From assembly GCA_023701075.1 (NCBI GenBank), contig JAMPXQ010000030.1:1-11267 (forward strand): a stretch of DNA of 11,267 nucleotides. The letters run 5' to 3'. The notes under the pieces are model-generated. The model ran no database searches. It was given only the letters and a program-made list of their open reading frames with translations, and was not told the DNA's origin. Of the stretch, positions 1 to 5,840 are shown one piece after another (positions within the stretch are counted from its first letter, which is position 1; each line of letters begins with the position of its first letter). The position numbers and the translations under genes are program-made. This stretch comes from Candidatus Woesearchaeota archaeon. GTDB taxonomy: Archaea; Nanobdellota; Nanobdellia; Woesearchaeales; GW2011-AR15.

Positions 1-5
1 ATTTT

Positions 6-1676
6 ATGAAAAGAGAGATTCTTGTTGTATTTATGATAGTCCTGCTGAGCACTGCAGTGTTTGCGCAGGAGACGCTGGATGAAACAGTCGACGCAGGCAC
101 GACACCGGACAGCCCGATGTGGGGCGTGGACGTTGCATTCGATAGATTGTCCTTGGCAATGACTTTCAATGAAGAAAAGAAAGCAGAGAAAGCTCTTCAG
201 ATTGCAGAAGAGAGGCTTTCAGAAATAAAGCTCATGCTTGAAGAGAAGAAAATGGACAAGTCACAGAAAGCGAAGAAAGAGCATGAGAAACTTCTAGAGA
301 GAGTGAAAGAACGCCTTGAAGAAAGCGGAGAGACAGAAAAAGACCTTGAAGCCAACCTCAGGCTGGAGAGGAGGCTTGAGAAGCAGAAGAAAGACTTGGG
401 AGAGTTTGAATCAGAATTGAGGCTCAAGATAAAAGGGCAGCTTACAGCTGAGCAGCAGCAGAAGCTGGATGAATTCCTTGCTTCACTAGGCGAGGATGTA
501 GATTCTGTAGAGCTAAAGCTGATCGAGAAGCATGAAAGAGTCAAAGATAAGCTGAAGGGACAGCTCGGTGAGGAGAAGATTGAAGAGCTTGATGCAGAGA
601 GATGGCAGTTCAAGGCTGATACCGAACAGGCGAAGGCAGAGAAAGAGATATTGAAAGCAGAAGAGAAGATCCAGCGGTTCGAGACAAGGCTGGATGAGGA
701 ATTTGAAGATGCATCAGATGTCATAGATGATGATGAGATCGATGAAGAAGGAAGCGATGGCACAGAAATAGAAGACGAAGAAGAGATTGAAGATGAGACT
801 GAAACTGAAGATGAGACAGATGATGAGTCTGATGATGACGGGCTTTTGGATGTCACAGGAAAAGCGAGCGGCTCAGGCAGCGACGATTCAGATGACAAAG
901 ATGATTCAGATTCCAAAGACGATGAGATTGATGATGATGAAGATGATCTAATTGATGATGTAGAAGAAGAGGCAGAAGACGAAGATGAGGTCGAAGATGA
1001 GACTGAGGATTCCATCGGATGCCAGGCAGATTCAGACTGTGATTCTGATGAGACATGCATAGAAGGTGAATGCGAAGATAGTGACGAACAAGAGATAGAG
1101 GATGAAGAAGACGACAGCCTAGGCGATGATGACGCTGCAGATGATCTGGATGAAGACCTGAGTGATGAAGAAGTGGATGATGCGCTTGAAGGGCTTGAAG
1201 AAGAGATAGAGGATGAAGAAGATGTTAAGGAAGTCGATGACAGCATCCTTGGTGAATTCAACCTGGCCGTCCCTCAATACGAGACAAGGGATGTAGAGAC
1301 CGCAAAACAGTATGTCAATGAAGCTAAGGACGCACTAAGGACATCTGCAGATTCAGAAGCCAATGGTGAACTCAAGAAAGCTTACGCATACGCAAGGCTC
1401 TCCAAGAAGCTTGCAAATAGGGCGCTTTCTGGGAAATACCTAAGGCTCAGCGACGAAGATAAGGAAGAGCTCAAGCAGCTTGTGAGAGAGCAAAAAAGGC
1501 TTAAGGATGCAGGTAAAGACCTTGAAGATAGGAATAAGGATCTCCTAAGAAAACAGGAAAGGATTCAAAAGGACCTTGAAGATGCAAAGAAAGATGCATT
1601 AAAAGAACAGGAAAGGAAAGATAAGGATGCATCAAGAGGAAAACCTGACAAGGAGCCGGATCAAGACGATAATTAG
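6..1676 (+). CDS. Exported DUF5667-like protein with acidic linker and four-Cys module
   Basis: The 556-residue protein starts with a Sec-type signal peptide (residues 1-20, KR then a hydrophobic core, probable cleavage after VFA). Residues 34-78 have the pattern of the DUF5667 family (PDSPMWGVDVAFDRL, then TFNEEKKAEKAL); charged helical sequence, probably coiled coil, continues to about 228. Residues 229-418 are extremely acidic (by eye around 60% Asp/Glu in the first part) and carry four Cys at 339, 345, 351 and 356 (C-x5-C-x5-C-x4-C), resembling small disulfide modules of archaeal surface proteins. Residues 425-556 are again helical and highly charged, without a C-terminal anchor. No catalytic residues are visible. 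It is probably a surface or secreted protein; cation or envelope binding by the acidic part is inference. Its promoter lies left of the window. Confidence 0.8.
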   Translation: MKREILVVFMIVLLSTAVFAQETLDETVDAGTTPDSPMWGVDVAFDRLSLAMTFNEEKKAEKALQIAEERLSEIKLMLEEKKMDKSQKAKKEHEKLLERVKERLEESGETEKDLEANLRLERRLEKQKKDLGEFESELRLKIKGQLTAEQQQKLDEFLASLGEDVDSVELKLIEKHERVKDKLKGQLGEEKIEELDAERWQFKADTEQAKAEKEILKAEEKIQRFETRLDEEFEDASDVIDDDEIDEEGSDGTEIEDEEEIEDETETEDETDDESDDDGLLDVTGKASGSGSDDSDDKDDSDSKDDEIDDDEDDLIDDVEEEAEDEDEVEDETEDSIGCQADSDCDSDETCIEGECEDSDEQEIEDEEDDSLGDDDAADDLDEDLSDEEVDDALEGLEEEIEDEEDVKEVDDSILGEFNLAVPQYETRDVETAKQYVNEAKDALRTSADSEANGELKKAYAYARLSKKLANRALSGKYLRLSDEDKEELKQLVREQKRLKDAGKDLEDRNKDLLRKQERIQKDLEDAKKDALKEQERKDKDASRGKPDKEPDQDDN

Positions 1677-1685
1677 CTCTTGATT

Positions 1686-1704
1686 ATTTTTTAATTTTTT
1701 TTAT
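1686..1704 (+). terminator. Oligo-T terminator of the acidic exported protein gene
   Basis: Two T-runs (six and eight T) begin within 10-20 nt after the stop codon at 1674-1676. There is no strong hairpin. This matches the T-tract termination usual in archaea. Confidence 0.55.
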
Positions 1705-1734
1705 GAAATCTGAAAGTTTGAGCTTAAAACTAGG

Positions 1735-1745
1735 ATTTATAAATA
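1735..1745 (+). promoter_or_regulatory. TATA box of the VOC-family gene
   Basis: ATTTATAAATA is centred about 27 nt before the ATG at 1767, which suggests a leaderless or nearly leaderless transcript. No ribosome-binding site is visible before the ATG. Confidence 0.6.
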
Positions 1746-1766
1746 TTCTTGATCTAAAATAATATT

Positions 1767-2198
1767 ATGGCAACAATCAATGTTTGGGTTAATTTCAATG
1801 GAAATGCGCAAGAAGCGTTCGAGTTTTACAGATCAGTATTTGGTGGAGAGTTTGAAAAAGTTATTCATCTCAAAGACCTGGCAAGCCCTGAGTTTCCAGT
1901 AGCTGAGAATGATGCAGATAAGATACTATACATCGCTCTGCCTATCGGCAAGAATAGATTGATTGCCAATGACATCCCAGAAAGCATGGGAAAAGTAAAT
2001 GAGAATGAGAACAGATCTAAAATATCAATCAGTGCAGAAAGCCGTGAAGAAGCCGACAGGTTATTTAATGGGCTTTCAGAAGGTGGGAATATTGAAATGC
2101 CTATTAATGATAGCCCTTGGGGTTCATACTTTGGAATGTTTAGAGACAAATTTGGTATTGAATGGGTGGTGGAATTTGACCCTGGCAGTAAAGGATAA
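1767..2198 (+). CDS. VOC superfamily (PhnB/glyoxalase-like) protein
   Basis: The 143-residue protein fits the PhnB-like branch of the vicinal oxygen chelate (glyoxalase/bleomycin resistance) superfamily. Visible signatures are the N-terminal FNGNAQEAFEFYRSVFGGEF (residues 10-29) and the C-terminal DSPWGSYFGMFRDKFGIEWVV (about 114-135), characteristic of the two beta-alpha-beta-beta-beta halves of this fold. Length is normal for the family. Members labelled PhnB or demethylubiquinone methyltransferase-like rarely have known substrates, so no reaction is assigned. It is cytoplasmic, with no signal peptide. It is a single gene with its own TATA box and converges on hypC. The family is widespread in bacteria, so transfer is possible but composition does not stand out. 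Confidence 0.85.
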   Translation: MATINVWVNFNGNAQEAFEFYRSVFGGEFEKVIHLKDLASPEFPVAENDADKILYIALPIGKNRLIANDIPESMGKVNENENRSKISISAESREEADRLFNGLSEGGNIEMPINDSPWGSYFGMFRDKFGIEWVVEFDPGSKG

Positions 2199-2236
2199 TA
2201 GAATATAGATGCTACAGGGTTGTTACATAAGAAACC

Positions 2237-2244
2237 AAAAAAAA
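2237..2244 (-). terminator. Oligo-T terminator of the hypA-hypC operon
   Basis: Eight A on the plus strand read as eight T on the minus strand, about 30 nt beyond the hypC stop codon. It sits in the convergent gap between the VOC gene and hypC. Confidence 0.5.
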
Positions 2245-2273
2245 GCTTTAGCCGGATTTATTTTGGGAGTATA

Positions 2274-2489
2274 TCACTTCTTCTTTGTTGCATCAGCATA
2301 CATCTTGAGGCTTGCTACTGCCTCTTTCTCATCAACCTTGTCGATGACCATCCTATTAGAGACTATGACATATTCTCCGATTTTGCAAGGCATCAAAGAG
2401 CAGTCTGCTTCTCTCTTTTCAGAACCATAGTCAAGGGTCGCAGTATTTCCTTTGATCCCTATAACCTTTCCCGGGACAGCGAGGCACAT
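2274..2489 (-). CDS. hypC: HypC/HupF-family hydrogenase maturation chaperone, divergent
   Basis: The 71-residue protein begins MCLAVPGKV, the hallmark HypC N-terminus; Cys2 in this family helps carry the Fe(CN)2CO group between HypD and the large subunit of [NiFe] hydrogenase. Residues 8-43 (GNTATLDYG, then KREADCSLMP, then IGEYVIV) follow the family, and length is close to the usual 70-90. The odd part is residues 43-48: where typical HypC proteins have V-H-x-G-F-A, this one has VSNRMV, so the conserved His is Ser44 and the GFA is gone. Two extra Cys (30, 35) are present. The start ATG directly follows the hypA stop codon (TAGATG), with a purine-rich GGAAGG stretch upstream, so translation is probably coupled. 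The family call is secure; normal function is uncertain. Confidence 0.88.
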   Translation of the reverse strand: MCLAVPGKVIGIKGNTATLDYGSEKREADCSLMPCKIGEYVIVSNRMVIDKVDEKEAVASLKMYADATKKK

Positions 2490-2810
2490 CTATTTCTCTA
2501 CCTTCCTGATTATTATCTTGTCTCCTGAAATGACGCTGACCTGTCCGCTGCAGCTGGGGCAGTCATAAAGCACCATGTCATGCAGCCTCTCGATGATGTT
2601 AGCCCTTCCTCTGAAGCCGCAGTCCTCGCATTCGACGACTGAAAGGCTCTGCTTCACTTCAAATTTTATCTTGGAGACCTCATTTAGATGCTCCAGAAGG
2701 TGTTCTGGCTCTATCCCAAAGAGCTCGCCTACTTCTATATAGGCCTTCTTCACTTTCCCTTCTTTCTCCAGGTCCCTTAATATGGACTGTGCAATAACTG
2801 CATCATGCAT
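2490..2810 (-). CDS. hypA: HypA hydrogenase nickel-insertion metallochaperone
   Basis: This 106-residue protein has the HypA plan: N-terminal Met-His (His2 is the nickel ligand in the family), an alpha/beta body with VGELFGIEPEHL (residues 27-38), and a zinc site made of CEDC (61-64) and CPSC (84-87). It would deliver nickel to [NiFe] hydrogenase with HypB. Residue 3 is Asp where HypA usually has Glu (MHD for MHE). It is the first gene of a two-gene minus-strand operon with hypC and has no signal peptide. No hypB, D, E or F and no hydrogenase subunit lie in the window. A TATA-like box 25-32 nt upstream supports this start. Confidence 0.9.
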   Translation of the reverse strand: MHDAVIAQSILRDLEKEGKVKKAYIEVGELFGIEPEHLLEHLNEVSKIKFEVKQSLSVVECEDCGFRGRANIIERLHDMVLYDCPSCSGQVSVISGDKIIIRKVEK

Positions 2811-2834
2811 AGTATTTCCTAAAGGTTTTTTTAG

Positions 2835-2842
2835 TTTATAAA
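2835..2842 (-). promoter_or_regulatory. Palindromic TATA box upstream of hypA
   Basis: TTTATAAA ends 25 nt before the hypA ATG (2810). Because the box is palindromic it could in principle be read in both directions, but the divergent gene has its own better-spaced box at 2854-2864. Confidence 0.55.
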
Positions 2843-2853
2843 TGTGACGATTA

Positions 2854-2864
2854 ATTTTAAATAG
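2854..2864 (+). promoter_or_regulatory. TATA box of the orphan gene at 2885
   Basis: ATTTTAAATAG is centred about 26 nt before the ATG at 2885, matching the near-leaderless layout seen repeatedly in this window. Confidence 0.5.
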
Positions 2865-2884
2865 CTAAATCCATTCTTAACCTT

Positions 2885-3274
2885 ATGAAAAGCAATAGCG
2901 GTGCAAGTCTTTACAAAAGCCTTGATGATGTATTCTTGGAAGAATTAGGCATTAGAGGAGTTCCTTCTGTTTATCCCCAGTCCTGGCTCTCAAAGCAGTA
3001 TCTTGGAGATGAACTTCACGTCAAAATAAGCTTTGCATATGAAGATATAAGGAAAATAGACGGCTTTTGGGGAGAGTATCTTGAAAAGAACCATATAGTC
3101 GCAGTTGCACACGCTGCCCAGCCGTCAAAGAATAATCAGTTTTCATCTGCGCCGTCCGCACCGATATTGATAAGAGGAGACTACTATAGGAACATGAAAT
3201 CAGCAGACATAATGTTTGTGGATATTCTTCAGATCGGCGGAAAGCCTTATTATGTTGCAGAATTGAAACGATGA
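2885..3274 (+). CDS. Hypothetical protein, 129 residues, unrecognised
   Basis: I do not recognise a family. The protein has no signal peptide, membrane segment or Cys, and looks like a small cytoplasmic alpha/beta protein. Visible features are a helical start (SLDDVFLEELGI, residues 13-24), an aromatic middle (IDGFWGEYLEKNHIVAVAHAAQP, about 58-80) and a beta-rich end (ADIMFVDILQIGGKPYYVAEL). A low-complexity stretch rich in Ser, Ala and Pro (about 82-95) separates the last two. It is a single gene with its own TATA box, divergent from hypA, and its base composition resembles that of most neighbours. The good promoter spacing and ordinary amino acid use support a real gene. Shared control with hypA is possible but not shown. 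Confidence 0.65.
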   Translation: MKSNSGASLYKSLDDVFLEELGIRGVPSVYPQSWLSKQYLGDELHVKISFAYEDIRKIDGFWGEYLEKNHIVAVAHAAQPSKNNQFSSAPSAPILIRGDYYRNMKSADIMFVDILQIGGKPYYVAELKR

Positions 3275-3350
3275 TTCTTATCTCAAAACCTAGTTAAGAT
3301 TTTTGGTTGCAATATACTGAAAATTAAAAGACATTAAGAAAAGAGATATT

Positions 3351-3358
3351 AAAAAAAA
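3351..3358 (-). terminator. Oligo-T terminator of the DoxX-like gene
   Basis: Eight A on the plus strand give a T8 tract on the minus strand, 10 nt after the DoxX-like stop codon (3368-3370). Confidence 0.5.
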
Positions 3359-3367
3359 TTCTTCGAT

Positions 3368-3865
3368 TCATCTGAGCCAAGGGAATTTCTTGACGATTGA
3401 AGTGCTCTCCCACCATTTCCCTAATCCGAGCCAGTGCCCGCTCTTGACTGTTGTTAGGCCTACCATAACTATCGCATAGATTATGTGGTCATCGATAAAA
3501 GGATGGTTCGACGGAGGGAATGCGCTTATCCACATGAGGAGCATCATGACCATGCCGCTGTATCCCGCTATTGTGACCCCTATCCCTAGAAGCATTGCAA
3601 CCCCTATCCCTAAGAGGCCCATCATGAATATCCAATCGACTAGGCTGCTTCCTGCAAGCCCCATGAAGAACTCTTTGAGAGGCCCTTTGGTCGCATTTGT
3701 CAGATAGCCGTATGTCGGACTTTTTCCATGCACCCATGCATTCTGCTCTTTGGTTGCATAGCCAAGACCTAATGTCTTATCTAAGAAAGCCCAAAGGAAG
3801 ATCAATCCTACTGAAATCCTAAGCATCGCCCATACAAATTCTGAATTGGAAAGTTTCTTAAACAT
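3368..3865 (-). CDS. DoxX/DoxD-like four-helix membrane protein
   Basis: The 165-residue protein has about four membrane segments (roughly residues 13-31, 76-94, 96-114 and 128-145). Between the first two lies WAFLDKTLGLGYAT (24-37), then AWVHGKSPTYGYL (43-55), the loop pattern of the DoxD branch of the DoxX family, whose founder is the quinone-reducing subunit of Acidianus thiosulfate:quinone oxidoreductase. Most relatives have no known substrate, and no DoxA partner or sulfur gene is nearby, so thiosulfate oxidation should not be assumed; an envelope redox role is inference. The ATG is preceded at 5 nt by GAGGTG (3871-3876) and by a TATA box (3901-3908), giving a short leader. Its start codon is only 23 bp from the divergent lipoprotein-like gene. 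Confidence 0.85.
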   Translation of the reverse strand: MFKKLSNSEFVWAMLRISVGLIFLWAFLDKTLGLGYATKEQNAWVHGKSPTYGYLTNATKGPLKEFFMGLAGSSLVDWIFMMGLLGIGVAMLLGIGVTIAGYSGMVMMLLMWISAFPPSNHPFIDDHIIYAIVMVGLTTVKSGHWLGLGKWWESTSIVKKFPWLR

Positions 3866-3870
3866 AACTG

Positions 3871-3876
3871 CACCTC
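3871..3876 (-). promoter_or_regulatory. Ribosome-binding site of the DoxX-like gene
   Basis: GAGGTG on the minus strand lies 5 nt before the ATG (3863-3865). It is one of the few clear Shine-Dalgarno sites in a window dominated by apparently leaderless starts. Confidence 0.6.
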
Positions 3877-3888
3877 TTAAAAAAACTG

Positions 3889-4212
3889 ATGAAATCCAAC
3901 TATATAAATCTGTTCATAATGATTCTTGTCCTAAGCAGCTGCCAAAGGATTGATGACGATCTGAAGTTTAGGATAGATTCGCTATATGAACACACTGTCT
4001 TGATGGGAGAATATTCGACAGAAGAGCAGCTTGATTCCATAGGCCTTGACATGTCTTACATCACTATGTCTGAAGGGATGAGCGCTGAAGATAAAGTCTC
4101 GCAGATGAATCAGGCGTTTGGGATAGCCCCTTCAAGGGATATAGAGAGCCAGGTAGCCAGGCTTGAAGAGAAGATGAATGAGATGATGGAAGAATGGAGC
4201 AGGCTGCAATGA
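3889..4212 (+). CDS. Small putative lipoprotein, function unknown
   Basis: The 107-residue protein starts MKSNYINLF followed by MILVLSSCQ: one early Lys, a short hydrophobic stretch and a lipobox-like LSSC with Cys18 as the predicted lipidated residue. Lipoboxes occur in archaea, though the modifying enzyme differs from bacterial Lgt. The rest is soluble and mostly acidic, ending in a predicted coiled coil (about 82-107, EEKMNEMMEEWSRL). No family is recognised. If the true start were the ATG at 3919, the signal would lose its basic end. The gene is divergent from the DoxX-like gene with 23 bp between start codons, so the two may be co-regulated. Its stop touches the next gene's TATA box. Confidence 0.65.
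   Translation: MKSNYINLFIMILVLSSCQRIDDDLKFRIDSLYEHTVLMGEYSTEEQLDSIGLDMSYITMSEGMSAEDKVSQMNQAFGIAPSRDIESQVARLEEKMNEMMEEWSRLQ
3901..3908 (-). promoter_or_regulatory. TATA box of the DoxX-like gene, inside the divergent reading frame
   Basis: TTTATATA on the minus strand predicts transcription from about 3880, leaving a leader of some 15 nt that contains the GAGGTG site. The box overlaps codons 5-7 of the lipoprotein-like gene on the plus strand. Confidence 0.6.
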
Positions 4213-4219
4213 TATTTAT
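4213..4219 (+). promoter_or_regulatory. TATA box fixing the pentapeptide gene start
   Basis: TATTTAT(A) directly after the preceding stop is centred about 27 nt before the ATG at 4243. This favours that ATG over the TTG at 4222, which would lie upstream of the expected transcription start. Confidence 0.55.
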
Positions 4220-4242
4220 AGTTGGATGTTTTCTTCGGGTAT

Positions 4243-4803
4243 ATGGAAAATCAGAGCAAGAAATTCAGCAGCCATAAGTTCGAAGGCAGTTTTATAGATG
4301 ACGAATTCACAGACTGCATATTTGAAGCATGCGCTTTCCTTTCAGCGGATCTGAGCGGCTGCAGCTTTTCCGACTGCACATTTTTGAACTGCAGTTTCAC
4401 TGCTGCAAAGATAGATGGCTGCAAGTTCCATGGCACAAATTTCAGAGGCTGCAGGTTTTCAGGAGTGTCCTTCTGTAGGATTAATACATTCCTCCTTTCA
4501 TTTAGGTTTGAAGAATGCCTCATGGACTCATGTGATTTCTCAGATATGAAATTAAGTGAGACTGTCTTTTTGAGATGCAAGATAATCGGCTCCTATTTCA
4601 AGAATGCAGATATCAGGAAGTGCGTGTTCAATTACACTGATTTCAAAGAGACTACATTTGAGGATTCAGATATGCGCGAGGCTGATTTCAGAGACGCTCT
4701 GAACTATCAGATAGACCCTCTCAAGAACAAGCTGAGGAAAGCCAGGTTCTCTAGTCCTGAAGTGATATCGCTCTTAACTGGCCTGGATATAATAATTGAG
4801 TGA
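4243..4803 (+). CDS. Qnr/MfpA-like pentapeptide repeat protein
   Basis: The 186-residue protein is built of tandem pentapeptides (about residues 14-150) with Phe, Leu, Ile or Met at the centre, for example C-S-F-S-D, C-T-F-L-N and N-F-R-G-C. They predict a right-handed quadrilateral beta helix. A break near INTFLLSF (80-87) divides two halves as in Qnr-type proteins, and the end (IDPLKNKLRKARFSSPE, then LLTGLDIIIE) resembles the C-terminal extension and helix of that group. Bacterial Qnr and MfpA mimic DNA and act on DNA gyrase; whether this protein does is inference. Twelve Cys are present, most at the inward i-2 position. There is no signal peptide, so it should be cytoplasmic. ATG 4243 was chosen over TTG 4222 because of TATA spacing. 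Confidence 0.88.
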   Translation: MENQSKKFSSHKFEGSFIDDEFTDCIFEACAFLSADLSGCSFSDCTFLNCSFTAAKIDGCKFHGTNFRGCRFSGVSFCRINTFLLSFRFEECLMDSCDFSDMKLSETVFLRCKIIGSYFKNADIRKCVFNYTDFKETTFEDSDMREADFRDALNYQIDPLKNKLRKARFSSPEVISLLTGLDIIIE

Positions 4804-4812
4804 TAGGATTGA

Positions 4813-4825
4813 TAAAAAATAAAAA
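4813..4825 (+). promoter_or_regulatory. Weak TATA-like A/T tract before the VKOR gene
   Basis: An A-rich AAAAAATAAAAAG tract lies about 22-25 nt before the VKOR ATG at 4841. It is less consensus-like than the other boxes in the window, and no ribosome-binding site is visible. Confidence 0.35.
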
Positions 4826-4840
4826 GCGCATCTCTTTGTC

Positions 4841-5242
4841 ATGGATATTATGGGGACACTCACGACACTTGGCTTTCTTGGCCTATTCCTGACGTTCTAT
4901 GCAATCTATGTGAAGAACAAGTCTGATGAGGACAAGAAATATAGGCCATGGTGCGAGATAAATAAGCATATATCTTGCCTAAAGGCATTCAGAAGTGATT
5001 ATTTTGATAGGTTCTATCTGCCAAACACAGTCTGGGGCCTCATCTATTATGGCACGATAATAATGATCTCATACAGGTATGCCCACTATATATTCTATGT
5101 CTCTATACCCGCATGCATGTATACCTTATACCTAATGTATATCTCATATTTCAAGGAGAAGAATTTCTGCATAGTCTGCAGCCTTGCATACATCCTGAAC
5201 TTCCTGCTGCTCTTCTTGGGCTGGTATATCGAGCTCCTTTGA
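4841..5242 (+). CDS. VKOR family disulfide-forming membrane protein
   Basis: The 133-residue protein has four predicted membrane helices (about residues 6-24, 63-78, 83-102 and 111-130). It has the four VKOR cysteines: Cys38 and Cys46, eight positions apart as in human VKOR, and the CIVC redox pair (110-113) at the start of the last helix. The segment PNTVWGLIYYG (61-71) is also family-typical. VKOR homologs reoxidise a thioredoxin-like partner with quinone, making disulfides outside the cytoplasm in place of DsbB. Unlike many bacterial members, no thioredoxin domain is fused and no partner lies nearby. An alternative start at Met4 cannot be excluded. Exported proteins with Cys pairs in this window are possible clients. 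Confidence 0.92.
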   Translation: MDIMGTLTTLGFLGLFLTFYAIYVKNKSDEDKKYRPWCEINKHISCLKAFRSDYFDRFYLPNTVWGLIYYGTIIMISYRYAHYIFYVSIPACMYTLYLMYISYFKEKNFCIVCSLAYILNFLLLFLGWYIELL

Positions 5243-5246
5243 AAAG

Positions 5247-5258
5247 CTTTATATATAA
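5247..5258 (+). promoter_or_regulatory. TATA box of the transglutaminase-like gene
   Basis: CTTTATATATAA is centred about 26 nt before the ATG at 5278. It falls within an upstream extension of the same reading frame (from 5113), and is the main reason to start the protein at 5278. Confidence 0.65.
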
Positions 5259-5277
5259 TGTGTCTGTGGAAGGGGTC

Positions 5278-5775
5278 ATGACGCCAGAAGAGGCCCAAAG
5301 GATACTGGATGGATTAGAATATAGGTTCGATGAGAATGATTATTCTGTACAGGGCCCTCTCGCTGTCCTGAAGAGCGGCCATGCATTCTGCCTTGAAGGA
5401 GCAATTCTTGCAGCATACCTCATTCCACAGTATCCGCCGGAATTCATTAGGTTCTCAGCAACATATATGCAAGAGGGTAGGGAGATAAGTTTTGCCCACG
5501 CAGTATTCTATTACCAGGACAAGGAAGGATTCTCAAGCGTCGGCTGGTCCAGGCATGATGAGCTGAAAGGAAGGGACATGCATTATGGGAGCATTGAAGA
5601 ATTGGCCTGGGATTATGTGATAAGATTCCAGGAGCATGGCGCGGCAGTGAAGGAAATTTCAACATTCAATCTTGATAGGATTGTCCCGCAGGGCATCTGG
5701 AAAGAGCTCTTAAGCCTGACATTGCACGCAAAGAACATCTATAGGAACAGGCATGTGCTTGAATTGATCTTCTGA
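5278..5775 (+). CDS. Transglutaminase-like Cys/His family protein, putative
   Basis: The 165-residue protein from ATG 5278 has a Cys-containing helix (GPLAVLKSGHAFCLEGAILAA, residues 26-46, with Cys38), a His on a following strand (FAHAVFYY, His74), then VGWSRHDELKGRD (88-100) and a helix IEELAWDYV. This order matches a group of small uncharacterised transglutaminase-fold proteins in which Cys, His and a later polar residue would form a papain-like triad; the third residue is not certain (Ser91, His93 or Asp94). It is cytoplasmic, with no signal peptide. The frame is open back to 5113, but that part overlaps the VKOR gene and lies upstream of the TATA box. Family assignment is from memory of the motif pattern; the substrate is unknown. 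Confidence 0.7.
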   Translation: MTPEEAQRILDGLEYRFDENDYSVQGPLAVLKSGHAFCLEGAILAAYLIPQYPPEFIRFSATYMQEGREISFAHAVFYYQDKEGFSSVGWSRHDELKGRDMHYGSIEELAWDYVIRFQEHGAAVKEISTFNLDRIVPQGIWKELLSLTLHAKNIYRNRHVLELIF

Positions 5776-5810
5776 AGATAATTAGCCATATACTTAAGAC
5801 CGCCACCATA

Positions 5811-5820
5811 ATAAATAAAT
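5811..5820 (+). promoter_or_regulatory. TATA-like box of the EamA gene
   Basis: ATAAATAAAT is centred about 25 nt before the ATG at 5841. AGGAAG immediately before the ATG may help but is too close to be a standard ribosome-binding site. Confidence 0.45.
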
Positions 5821-5840
5821 ACCTCCATACATTCAGGAAG

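Noticed and set aside
197..1261. 354-residue Ser-rich open frame on the minus strand
   Set aside because: It is the antisense of the GA-rich Asp/Glu codons of the exported protein; the Ser-rich, low-complexity product has no domain and the plus-strand protein has a signal peptide and a known domain pattern.
2209..2528. Plus-strand open frames opposite hypC and the hypA end
   Set aside because: HypC and HypA are recognised on the minus strand; the plus-strand translations have no family features.
3368..3865. Thiosulfate:quinone oxidoreductase activity for the DoxX-like protein
   Set aside because: Family similarity is to the broad DoxX/DoxD group; no DoxA or sulfur-oxidation genes are nearby.
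4222..4242. TTG start for the pentapeptide protein
   Set aside because: It lies only a few bases after the TATA box, upstream of the expected transcription start; ATG 4243 has correct spacing.
5113..5277. N-terminal extension of the transglutaminase-like protein
   Set aside because: It overlaps the VKOR C-terminus and contains the TATA box at 5247-5258; the added residues do not resemble the family.
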